Source: Neisseria macacae ATCC 33926
GTDB taxonomy: Bacteria; Pseudomonadota; Gammaproteobacteria; Burkholderiales; Neisseriaceae
NCBI RefSeq assembly: GCF_022749495.1
Contig: NZ_CP094241.1
Coordinates: forward strand, 1,860,001 to 1,924,000
DNA length: 64,000 nucleotides
Reading direction: 5' to 3'
Below the pieces are notes generated by a model. The model saw nothing but the letters and a program-made list of their open reading frames with translations. It had not been told where the DNA came from and ran no database searches. A program made the position numbers and the translations under genes. Shown here one piece after another: positions 1 through 8,575 of the stretch (positions within the stretch are counted from its first letter, which is position 1; each line of letters begins with the position of its first letter).

Positions 1-1602
1 CACGGCATCGAAACCGAATTGCTTGCACGCGGCGACGAGCGCGGCCTCACCAATTTCCATCAGCTTTTAGAGTGTCTCTCCGAAGAAGAAGGACAAAGCC
101 TCAGTCCCGCTGCCCTACATCAATGGCTCAACGACCAAATCAGTCTGGCGCAAGACCGATCTGTCGGCGAATCAGGGCTGTTACGGCTTGAAAGCGACGA
201 AGCACTGGTCAAAATTGTCACCATGCATGCCTCCAAAGGTTTGCAATATCCTTTGGTCTATTGCCCTTTCGTTTGGGACGCGAAAGACATGAAGCCCGCC
301 GATTGGCAAATCCTCCACACCGCCGACCACACCACGGAACTGCTTGCCAAATCGCAACTCAACGATGAAGACCGTATCCACCTTGCCGACGAAGAAATGG
401 CGGAACGCCTGCGCCTGCTGTACGTCGCGCTGACCCGTGCCGAAGAGCAGCTCGTCCTTTATGCCGCCCATTGCGGCGATACCGCCGATTCCCCTTTCGC
501 CTACCTGCTTGAAGGCAGCACCGACAGCAATCAGGTGTCTACCCGCCAAGCTTATGAACAAGAACGCAAAGCAAACAAAGCCCTAGGCGAGCTGCAAATG
601 CTGAAAAACAACTGGCTGCGTTTCCTCAAAAATCCTCCCGAACATACCGACTTCAGCTTTTCCGAAGACGCGCCGCAACCCGCTGCCGCGCAAAACCGCC
701 ATCTTTCAGACGACCTCTATCAAGCCGCCGTTATCCCCGCCCGCGGATTTCAGTTCATCCGGCATACCAGCTTTACCGGCCTCAGCCGCCAAGTCAAAAC
801 CCGAGACGACGAACGCGAAGAATTACAACCCGCACTCGATCCCGCAGAAACCGCCGCCGAAACAGAAAGGTCGTCTGAAACCGCCCTCCCCGTTTCAGAC
901 GACCTCCCGAATACCGACATCCACCATTTCCCGCGCGGCGCCAACGCTGGCGTCTGCCTGCATGAAATGTTGGAAAAATTCGACTTTGCCCAAAGCACCG
1001 AAAGCCAAAGCAGCCTGATAGCCGAAACCTTGACCCGCTACGGCTTCGACCTACTCTGGACAGATGCCGTCAAACAAATGCTCGACACCTGCCGCAAAAC
1101 GCGCCTTGTTGCACAAAGCCTGTCTGAAATCCCACCCGAGCGCCTCCTTCCGGAAATGGGATTTACCCTCTACACCGAAGACTTCAAACTCCATGACCTG
1201 CGCCGCTGGTTTGCCCGCGAAAACAGTTCACTGCCGCCGGAATGCATCGAAGCCGCAGAAAGATTAGATTTCCAAGACGTACAAGGTTTTCTCAACGGCT
1301 TCATCGACATGGTCTGCCAAGATTCAGACGACCTTGTGTGCATCATCGATTACAAATCCAACCATCTGGGCGACAGCGCCGAAGCCTATACGCAACAAGC
1401 CATGAACGAAGCCGTAGCAGACCACCACTACTACCTGCAAGCGCTCATCTACGCCATCGCCGTGGCCCGCTATTTCAAACTGCGCGGCAAACCGTTACCC
1501 AAAATCGCCATCCGATACCTCTTCCTGCGCGGATTGGACGGCACGGACAACGGCATCTGGCAATGGGACTTGGATACCGAATCCTTAGCACAATGGCTGT
1601 AA
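1..1602 (+). CDS. recB: RecB, exonuclease V beta subunit (3' part only)
   Basis: This is the C-terminal part of the RecBCD helicase-nuclease subunit that processes double-strand breaks for RecA. The frame is open from base 1, so the start lies outside the window; about 533 residues are visible. The helicase C-terminal motifs are present: TMHASKGLQYP (motif V) and LLYVALTRAEEQ (motif VI). The RecB nuclease domain follows, with GFIDMV and the catalytic IDYKSN near the end. The linker between helicase and nuclease carries an inverted DUS pair read in frame (869-904) and other DUS cores near 704 and 1325. A DUS hairpin terminator follows the stop. Identification is firm from motif order. Confidence 0.93.
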   Translation, partial: HGIETELLARGDERGLTNFHQLLECLSEEEGQSLSPAALHQWLNDQISLAQDRSVGESGLLRLESDEALVKIVTMHASKGLQYPLVYCPFVWDAKDMKPADWQILHTADHTTELLAKSQLNDEDRIHLADEEMAERLRLLYVALTRAEEQLVLYAAHCGDTADSPFAYLLEGSTDSNQVSTRQAYEQERKANKALGELQMLKNNWLRFLKNPPEHTDFSFSEDAPQPAAAQNRHLSDDLYQAAVIPARGFQFIRHTSFTGLSRQVKTRDDEREELQPALDPAETAAETERSSETALPVSDDLPNTDIHHFPRGANAGVCLHEMLEKFDFAQSTESQSSLIAETLTRYGFDLLWTDAVKQMLDTCRKTRLVAQSLSEIPPERLLPEMGFTLYTEDFKLHDLRRWFARENSSLPPECIEAAERLDFQDVQGFLNGFIDMVCQDSDDLVCIIDYKSNHLGDSAEAYTQQAMNEAVADHHYYLQALIYAIAVARYFKLRGKPLPKIAIRYLFLRGLDGTDNGIWQWDLDTESLAQWL

Positions 1603-1611
1603 ATGGAATGG

Positions 1612-1658
1612 AAAAGGTCGTCTGAAAATATACGCGCAAGCGTTTTCAGACGACCTTT
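1612..1658. terminator. Paired-DUS hairpin after recB
   Basis: Inverted copies of AGGTCGTCTGAAA flank a short loop starting 10 bases after the recB stop. This is the usual neisserial arrangement in which uptake sequences double as an intrinsic terminator. Confidence 0.8.
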
Positions 1659-1673
1659 ACTTGGTGTTCATAA

Positions 1674-1830
1674 TATAGTGGATTAAATTTAAATCAGGAC
1701 AAGGCGACGAAGCCGCAGACAGTACAGATAGTACGGAACCGATTCACTTGGTGCTTCAGCACCTTAGAGAATCGTTCTCTTTGAGCTAAGGCGAGACAAC
1801 GCCGTACTGGTTTAAAGTTAATCCACTATA
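1674..1830. repeat. Correia-type element, 157-bp form
   Basis: It begins TATAGTGG and ends CCACTATA, with longer imperfect terminal inverted repeats. It is a full-length copy with the central block containing the GGTGCTTCAGCACC palindrome. It lies between two diverged copies of the same DUS-tail sequence (1628-1673 and 1827-1872). Confidence 0.92.
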
Positions 1831-1940
1831 CGTGCAAGCGTTTTCAGACGACATTTGCTTTGTATTCATGCAATAAACCAGCACCTGTTTATTGTCTGTA
1901 CTTCCCTTGCCTTATCCCGTCCTACGTTTCATCCGCAAAC

Positions 1941-1983
1941 AAAAAGGTCGTCTGAAATCCCGATATCGGTTTCAGGCGACCTG
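1941..1983 (-). terminator. DUS-derived hairpin after the YdcH-type gene
   Basis: On the minus strand the arm AGGTCGCCTGAAA pairs with TTTCAGACGACC and is followed by a T run. It lies just downstream of the 1995-2213 gene. One arm has a base change from the uptake consensus (CGCC for CGTC). Confidence 0.75.
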
Positions 1984-1994
1984 AGAAACTCGAA

Positions 1995-2213
1995 TTATTT
2001 GCCTGCTGCTTTTTGCAGAAGAGCGTACAACTCGTCTTTCAGTTTCAATTTAGCTTTTTTCAGCTCTTCGATTTCTTCAGAGCCGCTGGTAACAGGGTTG
2101 TTTACCAAACCGGTAATTTTGTCATCCAGCTCGTTATGCTCATCAAACAATCGTGCAAAATGCGCATCTTCTTGTTTTAATTTTGAAATTAAATCGCGAT
2201 ATTCTGGAAACAT
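1995..2213 (-). CDS. YdcH-family small protein (DUF465)
   Basis: A 72-residue, highly charged, almost wholly helical protein. It opens MFPEYRDLISKLKQ, has the HFARLFDEHNELDD segment typical of the DUF465/YdcH family, and ends in a lysine-rich helix. Family members are short cytoplasmic proteins of unknown function. The gene stands alone between two Correia elements and has its own DUS terminator. The start is supported by an AG-rich stretch upstream on the minus strand (GAGGAAAAC). The family call is good; no function can be given. Confidence 0.85.
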   Translation of the reverse strand: MFPEYRDLISKLKQEDAHFARLFDEHNELDDKITGLVNNPVTSGSEEIEELKKAKLKLKDELYALLQKAAGK

Positions 2214-2477
2214 TTTGTTTTCCTCTTTCGTTAATATGGATAAAACGGCGCAATGCCAAGAAACTGATGGAAATCTCTATAGTTTCATTATAACAAAGCT
2301 ATCGCTTTTATTCAGCCTTTTTTATCAGGCTGAGTCTGAGCGATATCAAACCCATTCGTTCGTAGAACAGCTTTTAAATATCCGTGTTTTGACACAATAT
2401 AAAGAAAGTAACAAGACATTATTTTCTCAATATTTATCAATACACTGCATAAAACCCGATTAAGCCCGCAATCCCAA
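2214..2477. other. AT-rich intergenic stretch
   Basis: No gene is supported here. The stretch is AT-rich and presumably holds the promoter of the minus-strand YdcH-type gene. The long frame that crosses it on the plus strand has no ribosome site and runs antisense through that gene. Confidence 0.6.
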
Positions 2478-2634
2478 TATAGTGGATTAACTTTAAACCA
2501 GGACGGCGTTGCCTCGCCTTAGCTCAAAGAGAACGATTCTCTAAGGTGCTGAAGCACCAAGTGAATCGGTTCCGTACTATCTGTACTGTCTGCGGCTTCG
2601 TCGCCTTGTCCTGATTTAAAGTTAATCCACTATA
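2478..2634. repeat. Correia-type element, 157-bp form
   Basis: Full-length copy with TATAGTGG / CCACTATA ends, in the opposite orientation to the 1674-1830 copy. It lies in the gap between the YdcH-type gene and the T6SS locus. Confidence 0.92.
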
Positions 2635-2663
2635 TAATGGGTTTCAACAATACGTTAGCTATA

Positions 2664-2708
2664 AAAAGTCGTCTGAACTAAGAAAAGCTTTTTTTCAGAC
2701 GACCTTTC
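2664..2708. terminator. Degenerate DUS hairpin
   Basis: AAAAGTCGTCTGAA pairs with TTCAGACGACC across an AT-rich loop. It is the outer of two DUS hairpins beyond the 3' end of clpV. Confidence 0.6.
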
Positions 2709-2752
2709 TAATGACTCTTGGGATGCGTTATCAATAAAGTGAAAGATTAATG

Positions 2753-2790
2753 AAGATCGTCTGAACAACATAATGATTTCAGACGACCTA
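2753..2790 (-). terminator. DUS hairpin after clpV
   Basis: AGATCGTCTGAA and TTTCAGACGACCT form an imperfect inverted pair 12 bases beyond the clpV stop. It is the likely end of the minus-strand T6SS transcript. Confidence 0.65.
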
Positions 2791-2801
2791 TTCTCTTCCC
2801 A

Positions 2802-5624
2802 TTATTCAAATAAAACGTCTATACCATCTTCGCCCAACTCCAATTTTGCATGTTCAGGCATATGCCCTGCGGTTTGCTGCCATTGCAAAAAGCTTTGCGC
2901 GATAGCAGGCATGACTTGGCGGTTGAGCAAATGGTCGATATTGCGTGCGCCGCTGTCGCCGGTAGTGCAAGAATCAGCCAGAAGCGCTGCAAAATCTTCG
3001 CTGTAACTGAGGCGTGTTTGATGGGCTTCGTACAGTCGGTCAGCAATTTTGTCCAGCTTCAGTCTGACGATTTGAGCCAATGCCTCTTTTTCCAACGGAC
3101 GATAAGGAACAACCTGCATACGCGCCAACAGAGCAGCTTGGAAATGGTCTGTCAGTATCGGACGAATCGCTTCTGCCAACTCTTCCAGACTGAATTCAGG
3201 CGTTTCATCGGTTTCAACAGGGTCGTCTGAAACGCAGGCGTTTTCAGACGAGCCATCAGGCATTTGTGCAGAAAGTTCGACTTCAGTGTCCACAATCTGC
3301 TCTTCTTGCACGTTTTGCTCTTTACCCTCTTCTGCAACAGCTTCTTCTGTTTCTTCAGGTTCTTGCGGTTTCAGCAATTGGGTCAATTCGTTCGCACCCA
3401 AGTTTGACGTCATCAGGATAACGGTATTTTTGAAATCGATTTCCCGACCTTCGCCGTCACGCATCATGCCTTTGTCAAAGACTTGGTAGAAGAGATTGAG
3501 AATGTCTTTATGGGCTTTCTCAACTTCATCCAATAATACGACGCTGTAAGGTTTTTGACGTACTGCTTCGGTCAAAACGCCGCCTTCGCCATAACCGACA
3601 TAACCCGGAGGCGAGCCTTTGAGTTGGGAAACGGTATGCGCTTCGCGGTATTCGGACAGGTTGATGGTAATCAGCGATTTTTCGCCGCCGAACAGCGCAT
3701 CTGCCAAAGCCAGCGCCGTTTCTGTTTTACCTACACCGGACGGACCGCTCAACAGGAATACGCCCAATGGGGAATCGTTGGTTTTCAAACCGGCTTTAGC
3801 GGCTCTCAAACTTTGCGCGATAGCATGAATGGCTTCACTTTGCCCAACCACGCGTTTCTCAAGCAGGCTTTCCAGTTGCAGCAGGTTTGCCAGTTCGTCT
3901 TTGAGAACGCTGCCTGCGGGGACGCCCGTCCAATCGGCAATAATATCGGCGATTACGGTCTCATCAACGCTGGTGAAAATCAACGGTTTACCGGCGACAA
4001 CGGCATCAAGCTGTTGCTGTTTCTCGGTCAGACTGTGTTGCGCGGCTTGTCGCTCTTCAGAAGTCAATTCTGTATTCTTGGCAGCTTCCATCAAGGATTG
4101 GATTTCATCCGCCAATTGTTTTTCTTCCTGATATCGGCGGTTCATTTCTTCGCGCTCTTCATTCAATTGGGCAATCTCTTGCTCAACTTGTCGAATGTTA
4201 TCTTGCTGCGAAGCATTCAGACGACCTAATTGCTTGTCGGCATCCAATGCTTCCAGCTCGCGCTGCAGTGAAGAAATTTGGGCATCCATCAAACCGAAAA
4301 TATGAGGCACGGTATCCAAACTCATACGGACGCGTGCGGCTGCCGTATCCAACAAATCTACGGCTTTGTCCGGCAGTTGGCGGCCGGTAATGTATTTTCG
4401 GGAAAGTTGTACGGCTGCGATGACGGCGGAGTCCTGAATATGGACTTTATGGTAAGCGGCATAACGTTGCTTCAAACCGCGGAGCATGGTGAATGCAGCC
4501 TCATCATCGGGTTCGTCAACTTTGACCATTTGGAAACGGCGTTCCAACGCGGCGTCTTTTTCAAAGTATTGTTTGTATTCGCTCCAGGTTGTCGCTGCGA
4601 TGGTACGCAATTCACCCCGCGCCAAAGCCGGTTTTAAGAGGTTGGCTGCATCCGCGCCGCCCGCGCTGTTTCCGGCACCGATTAATGTATGCGCTTCGTC
4701 GATGAATAATAAAACGGGTTCTTCAGAATTCTGAACAGCCTCGATAACATTGCGCAGGCGTTGTTCAAATTCACCCTTCACCCCCGCACCCGCTTGCAGA
4801 AGACCTAAGTCCAACACTAATACTTGGGTGTTTTCCAATACCTTAGGCACCTCGCCTGAAGCGATTTTCAATGCCAGACCTTCTACCAATGCAGTTTTAC
4901 CGACACCCGGTTCGCCAACCAAAATAGGGTTGTTTTTGCGGCGACGCGATAAAATATCCATCATTTGACGGATTTCAGTTTCACGTCCAAATACAGGGTC
5001 AATACCGCCCTGAGCGGCTTTTTCAGTCAAATTGACGGTAAAACGTGCAAGCGCATCGTTTTGTCCTGCTGTAGCGGTTTGTTGGGGTTTAGATTCTGCT
5101 GAAACTGTATGCTGACCTTCTTCTGAAGCCGGCTGCGCAAATGTATTATTCTCACCTTCGATAGAAACCTCGTCCAACCAGGTTTTCAGACGACCTATCT
5201 GTGTTTCAGTCAGGCTTAATAAGGGCCATGCTTCCTGCGTCATCAGACGGTAAGGAGATTTCAGCAATGCCTGATACAGGAAAGCTGAACGGATCTCAGA
5301 TGCACCTTCGTCACTTGCCAACAACCATGCATCCGACAATAAACTAATCAATGATTTAGACAAAGAAGGATTACCACGAACATTGCGTGGAAGTTTGTCC
5401 ATCGTACTCAACAAAGGATTCCAAATATTTTCTAAATCAATTTCGTAACGCCTCAATAAGGCATTAACGTCTCCATCCCCTAGTTCGAGCAATTTGATAA
5501 ATAAATGGTCAACCGTAATTTCGGCATGACCTCGTGTTTGACATAAGCCGGCTGCAGCTTCCATCGCCTGCTGACAATGCGTGTTCAGACGACGTAATAA
5601 TAATGCTTGATCATGTGCAGACAT
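2802..5624 (-). CDS. clpV: ClpV (TssH), T6SS sheath-disassembly ATPase
   Basis: A 940-residue AAA+ unfoldase that pulls apart the contracted TssB-TssC sheath. An N-terminal Clp repeat domain covers roughly residues 8-150. D1 has Walker A GEPGVGKT (237-244) and FIDEAHT. A coiled middle domain spans about 445-530, and D2 has Walker A GPSGVGKT (627-634) and LLDEVEKAH. Between D2 and the small C-terminal domain is an unusual acidic, low-complexity insert of about 60 residues (752-812), partly encoded by a near-palindromic DUS pair. It is the last gene of the minus-strand T6SS run, and ClpV rather than ClpB is favoured by that context and by the VVPYRPL segment. Confidence 0.93.
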   Translation of the reverse strand: MSAHDQALLLRRLNTHCQQAMEAAAGLCQTRGHAEITVDHLFIKLLELGDGDVNALLRRYEIDLENIWNPLLSTMDKLPRNVRGNPSLSKSLISLLSDAWLLASDEGASEIRSAFLYQALLKSPYRLMTQEAWPLLSLTETQIGRLKTWLDEVSIEGENNTFAQPASEEGQHTVSAESKPQQTATAGQNDALARFTVNLTEKAAQGGIDPVFGRETEIRQMMDILSRRRKNNPILVGEPGVGKTALVEGLALKIASGEVPKVLENTQVLVLDLGLLQAGAGVKGEFEQRLRNVIEAVQNSEEPVLLFIDEAHTLIGAGNSAGGADAANLLKPALARGELRTIAATTWSEYKQYFEKDAALERRFQMVKVDEPDDEAAFTMLRGLKQRYAAYHKVHIQDSAVIAAVQLSRKYITGRQLPDKAVDLLDTAAARVRMSLDTVPHIFGLMDAQISSLQRELEALDADKQLGRLNASQQDNIRQVEQEIAQLNEEREEMNRRYQEEKQLADEIQSLMEAAKNTELTSEERQAAQHSLTEKQQQLDAVVAGKPLIFTSVDETVIADIIADWTGVPAGSVLKDELANLLQLESLLEKRVVGQSEAIHAIAQSLRAAKAGLKTNDSPLGVFLLSGPSGVGKTETALALADALFGGEKSLITINLSEYREAHTVSQLKGSPPGYVGYGEGGVLTEAVRQKPYSVVLLDEVEKAHKDILNLFYQVFDKGMMRDGEGREIDFKNTVILMTSNLGANELTQLLKPQEPEETEEAVAEEGKEQNVQEEQIVDTEVELSAQMPDGSSENACVSDDPVETDETPEFSLEELAEAIRPILTDHFQAALLARMQVVPYRPLEKEALAQIVRLKLDKIADRLYEAHQTRLSYSEDFAALLADSCTTGDSGARNIDHLLNRQVMPAIAQSFLQWQQTAGHMPEHAKLELGEDGIDVLFE

Positions 5625-5695
5625 TTGATATCCCTGATGTAAAAATGTGTTATAAAAAAGTGCTACCTTTATCAGGCAGCACTTTATGTGGATTA

Positions 5696-6184
5696 TTAAG
5701 CGCGGCTTTCGTTCCAGCTGTCGGAATGAATGATGTTTCCGTCTTTATAAGTCCAAGTGATTTTTTCGTAACGCAATTCAACGCGTTCCAAGTGATTGTA
5801 ACGTTCACGAGCAGGATCTTTGATGTTGTGCATTACAGGACCCACTGCTACAACTTTAACGTTGTCCAGTTTGGTATTGAAATACTCTTTCTCTTGACCG
5901 GAAGCGTCAATTTGGTACCACTTGATTTCTACTTCTTTCAAAGTTTGACCAGTTGTTACTGCTTTGTACAGGTATGGTGAAGAAGCATCGTATTCTTTGA
6001 ACAATACGATAGGTTCGTGAACGCGAGTACCTGTCAGTTTGCCGGTATTGGCATCCGTAGGAATACGGACATTGTGCAGAAACTCAACGATTTCAACGCT
6101 GTCTTCGCGACCATTGACGTCAACAGAACCTTTAATAACGGAACCGCCATCGTCTTTCAACCACATATAAGCAGGAATTGCCAT
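5696..6184 (-). CDS. hcp: Hcp (TssD), T6SS inner-tube protein
   Basis: A 162-residue Hcp-family protein, the hexameric ring that stacks into the expelled T6SS tube. It starts MAIPAYMWLKDD and has the conserved FLHNVRIPTD and YEKITWTYKDGN segments, at about the usual Hcp length. No C-terminal effector extension is present. A strong ribosome site (AAGGAG) precedes the ATG, fitting the high expression expected of a secreted tube protein. Gaps of about 70 bases separate it from clpV and from the OmpA-domain gene upstream. Confidence 0.93.
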   Translation of the reverse strand: MAIPAYMWLKDDGGSVIKGSVDVNGREDSVEIVEFLHNVRIPTDANTGKLTGTRVHEPIVLFKEYDASSPYLYKAVTTGQTLKEVEIKWYQIDASGQEKEYFNTKLDNVKVVAVGPVMHNIKDPARERYNHLERVELRYEKITWTYKDGNIIHSDSWNESRA

Positions 6185-6255
6185 ATTTTTACTCCTTAGT
6201 TTTATTGAAAACGCCTTAAGTTGTGAGGCTTAAAGCAACTTGTGCTGCATTAAAT

Positions 6256-7896
6256 TTACTGTTTTACAGCCGGAATCAGTATGATCTCAACCCTACGGTT
6301 TTTGGCCTTACCTTCTTCCGTCTGATTATCTGCAATAGGCTTGGTATCACCCAATCCTTTAACCTCAAACCGACTCTCCGGAACATTAGAAGAGATAACC
6401 AACCAATCTTTGACCGATTGAGCACGCTTTTCTGATAACTGCTGATTAGAAACAGGATTTCCAACATTATCAGTATGTCCTTCAACTAAAATTCGTGTAT
6501 CAGGATGTGACTCGATTGCTTTTAATGCACCAATCAATGCTTTATTGGCATTATTTTTTAGTTCAAACTGACCTGTTTCAAACAAAGCCAAGCTGTCTAA
6601 AGTAATAACTACAGGTTTCACAGGTTCCGGTTTTATCGGTTTTGGAGGTGGAGGATCTTTCGGCATTAAGGCTTTTAACTTTGGAATATATAAATCCGCA
6701 CGATATAACCCTAATCCTAAATGTGCTGGTACACCCTCATCACGGTATTTCTCAAGCAATTGCAAATCCTGCTTTAGCAATACCAAATGTTGTTGCCGCT
6801 CATTTGAATTTGCCTCAGACCGAACATTTTCTACATGCCGGCTGATTTGTTCTATTAAACGGCTATTGTTTTTCATAGAGAAAAACGAAGCAGATAAAAA
6901 ACCTAATGCACAAACAGATAATACTTTAAAAAGTATATCAATAGCATGATTTTTATGATAAACGGTATATTTATCTGACAATTCGGTATGAATATATTGA
7001 AATTGATTACCTTGATAATTATTAAAAGAATGGATTAACCCTTGTGTATTCTTAGAAATATAAGTTGCCCATACTGATTTGGCTTGGCAGTCTCCATCGT
7101 CAACTACGCTTAAGCTGCGCACATCGACATATTCCCACCCCCCGTCTGTACGATTCAACAATTGCTCCTCGACGCAATTGAGTGCCTCGATCAGCCATAT
7201 ATATTGACAGCCGTTTGATTGTTTATTTTGCTGTAAAAACTCAATAGACAGACTTTCTTTAAAATCAGTAAAAAACTGATTAATATTTAATACATTCCAT
7301 CTGCCTTGAGTTTTTAAGGCAAAAAATAGCTCTCTTTTATCTGAAGACTCTTTGAAAAGAAAGGGAGCACGAATAACAAAACTTACAGGTATAGATATAC
7401 CCATCTTTTTTTGCAAAAACAATATATTGCGCAACCACCCCCGCATAACCATAGATACATCGGCATTTATGGCGGGAGACAACACCAGCTCTATGCTAAG
7501 TGAGATTTGTTTACGGGCTATATTCTGAAGCAGATTCCAAACTACAGTGTATAAATGTTCTGGATTAAAAATATTTATATATACTGTGTCATCATACCTC
7601 TCGACTAAATTCGACATCTTCACTGCAGAATCAGGCATACGTAAAACGTAACGCCCAGTAAATCCAGTATTATTTAATTCTGTCGCAATTTGCTGCCAAA
7701 CTTCTGAACCAATACTGATATTTTCCTTGTTCTTACGCTGCCTGATTAACCAAGCACAAAATATAGCAACAATTGACAAAGCTAGAATACCGCCTTTCAG
7801 CATCCAACTAGCTTGCCAATATATTGCCAATACATAAAACAGTATAAGCTCAACTACTATAAAAATAATGAAAGACGAGAGCTTTTGATAAGTCAT
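6256..7896 (-). CDS. T6SS-associated membrane protein with TssM-like topology and C-terminal OmpA domain
   Basis: A 546-residue protein. Two hydrophobic segments lie at the N-terminus (about 8-27 and 34-51). A cytoplasmic region follows, then a third membrane segment (about 328-350), a proline-rich linker (PKDPPPPKPIKPEPVKP), and an OmpA/MotB domain with VEGHTDNVGNP and KNRRVEI. The first three-quarters mimic the layout of TssM, but I see no Walker A motif, and the periplasmic part is OmpA-like instead of a TssM C-terminus. It probably anchors the T6SS membrane complex to peptidoglycan next to TssL, whose gene ends 18 bases upstream. Function is inferred from context and the OmpA domain. Confidence 0.7.
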   Translation of the reverse strand: MTYQKLSSFIIFIVVELILFYVLAIYWQASWMLKGGILALSIVAIFCAWLIRQRKNKENISIGSEVWQQIATELNNTGFTGRYVLRMPDSAVKMSNLVERYDDTVYINIFNPEHLYTVVWNLLQNIARKQISLSIELVLSPAINADVSMVMRGWLRNILFLQKKMGISIPVSFVIRAPFLFKESSDKRELFFALKTQGRWNVLNINQFFTDFKESLSIEFLQQNKQSNGCQYIWLIEALNCVEEQLLNRTDGGWEYVDVRSLSVVDDGDCQAKSVWATYISKNTQGLIHSFNNYQGNQFQYIHTELSDKYTVYHKNHAIDILFKVLSVCALGFLSASFFSMKNNSRLIEQISRHVENVRSEANSNERQQHLVLLKQDLQLLEKYRDEGVPAHLGLGLYRADLYIPKLKALMPKDPPPPKPIKPEPVKPVVITLDSLALFETGQFELKNNANKALIGALKAIESHPDTRILVEGHTDNVGNPVSNQQLSEKRAQSVKDWLVISSNVPESRFEVKGLGDTKPIADNQTEEGKAKNRRVEIILIPAVKQ

Positions 7897-7914
7897 TATG
7901 AAATTACTCTAAAT

Positions 7915-8574
7915 TTATAATGCTTGAGTTTGTTCAACCAAAGTATCCAGATAGTATCCAAATGCAAAATAAGCTACTACTACAATAACAGAACAACAGA
8001 TAAATACCCATATCGGACTAATCGTCAGCAAACTCTTAAGAGGCATGCTTTTACGATCAACATAGAATATTTGCCCATCTTGAGTTACCGCATTGCTAGA
8101 CAACCCAGCAACCATTTTTTTCAAGCTATTTTGTGAATTTTGAAGAGCCATTTCATCTAAAATATAACGTCCCTTGAAGCCCAAATTGATTACACTCAAA
8201 TATGCCTCAGCGATCAAAGAATTGGCACTGCCTGTTTTGCACAGCTTTTCAATTTTGTCGCACAATACATCGCCTGCATTGTATGATTGGAAGAAATGTA
8301 CTTGCATGGGATTCATTTCCCACACTTCTCGATCACTTCCTTGCAAATTCTGCAATGCAACCTCATCCAAAAGCGCACACTGCGCATAAGAAATCTCTTC
8401 AATCTCCTCTGCACTACGACCAGAGCTTGCTAAATTCTTTCTTAAATTCTCTACCAAAGTTTTGCCATACTCATACCATGTTGAGGCATGCTCGGGACTA
8501 AAACCTGCCGATAATGCGGATACGGTCAAAGCAGTATCTCTTAATTCACTTCGAATCAATGGATTATGGTTCAT
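7915..8574 (-). CDS. tssL: TssL (DotU/IcmH family), short form
   Basis: A 219-residue inner-membrane component of the T6SS trans-envelope complex. It has the DotU-type cytoplasmic helical domain (ALLDEVALQN, GFKGRY) and a single membrane segment close to the C-terminus (about 187-208). It lacks the peptidoglycan-binding extension found in long TssL proteins; the OmpA domain here is on the next gene. It starts one base after the tssK stop codon, so the two are surely cotranscribed and probably translationally coupled. Confidence 0.88.
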   Translation of the reverse strand: MNHNPLIRSELRDTALTVSALSAGFSPEHASTWYEYGKTLVENLRKNLASSGRSAEEIEEISYAQCALLDEVALQNLQGSDREVWEMNPMQVHFFQSYNAGDVLCDKIEKLCKTGSANSLIAEAYLSVINLGFKGRYILDEMALQNSQNSLKKMVAGLSSNAVTQDGQIFYVDRKSMPLKSLLTISPIWVFICCSVIVVVAYFAFGYYLDTLVEQTQAL

Positions 8575-8575
8575 A

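Noticed and set aside
1855..2463. A 202-codon plus-strand frame across the YdcH-type gene
   Set aside because: It runs antisense through the gene, its terminator and AT-rich spacer, with no ribosome site or domain.
7138..7143. A run of six C (six G in the coding strand) in the OmpA-domain gene, a possible phase-variation tract
   Set aside because: Six bases is short for slipped-strand switching in Neisseria, and the frame is intact.
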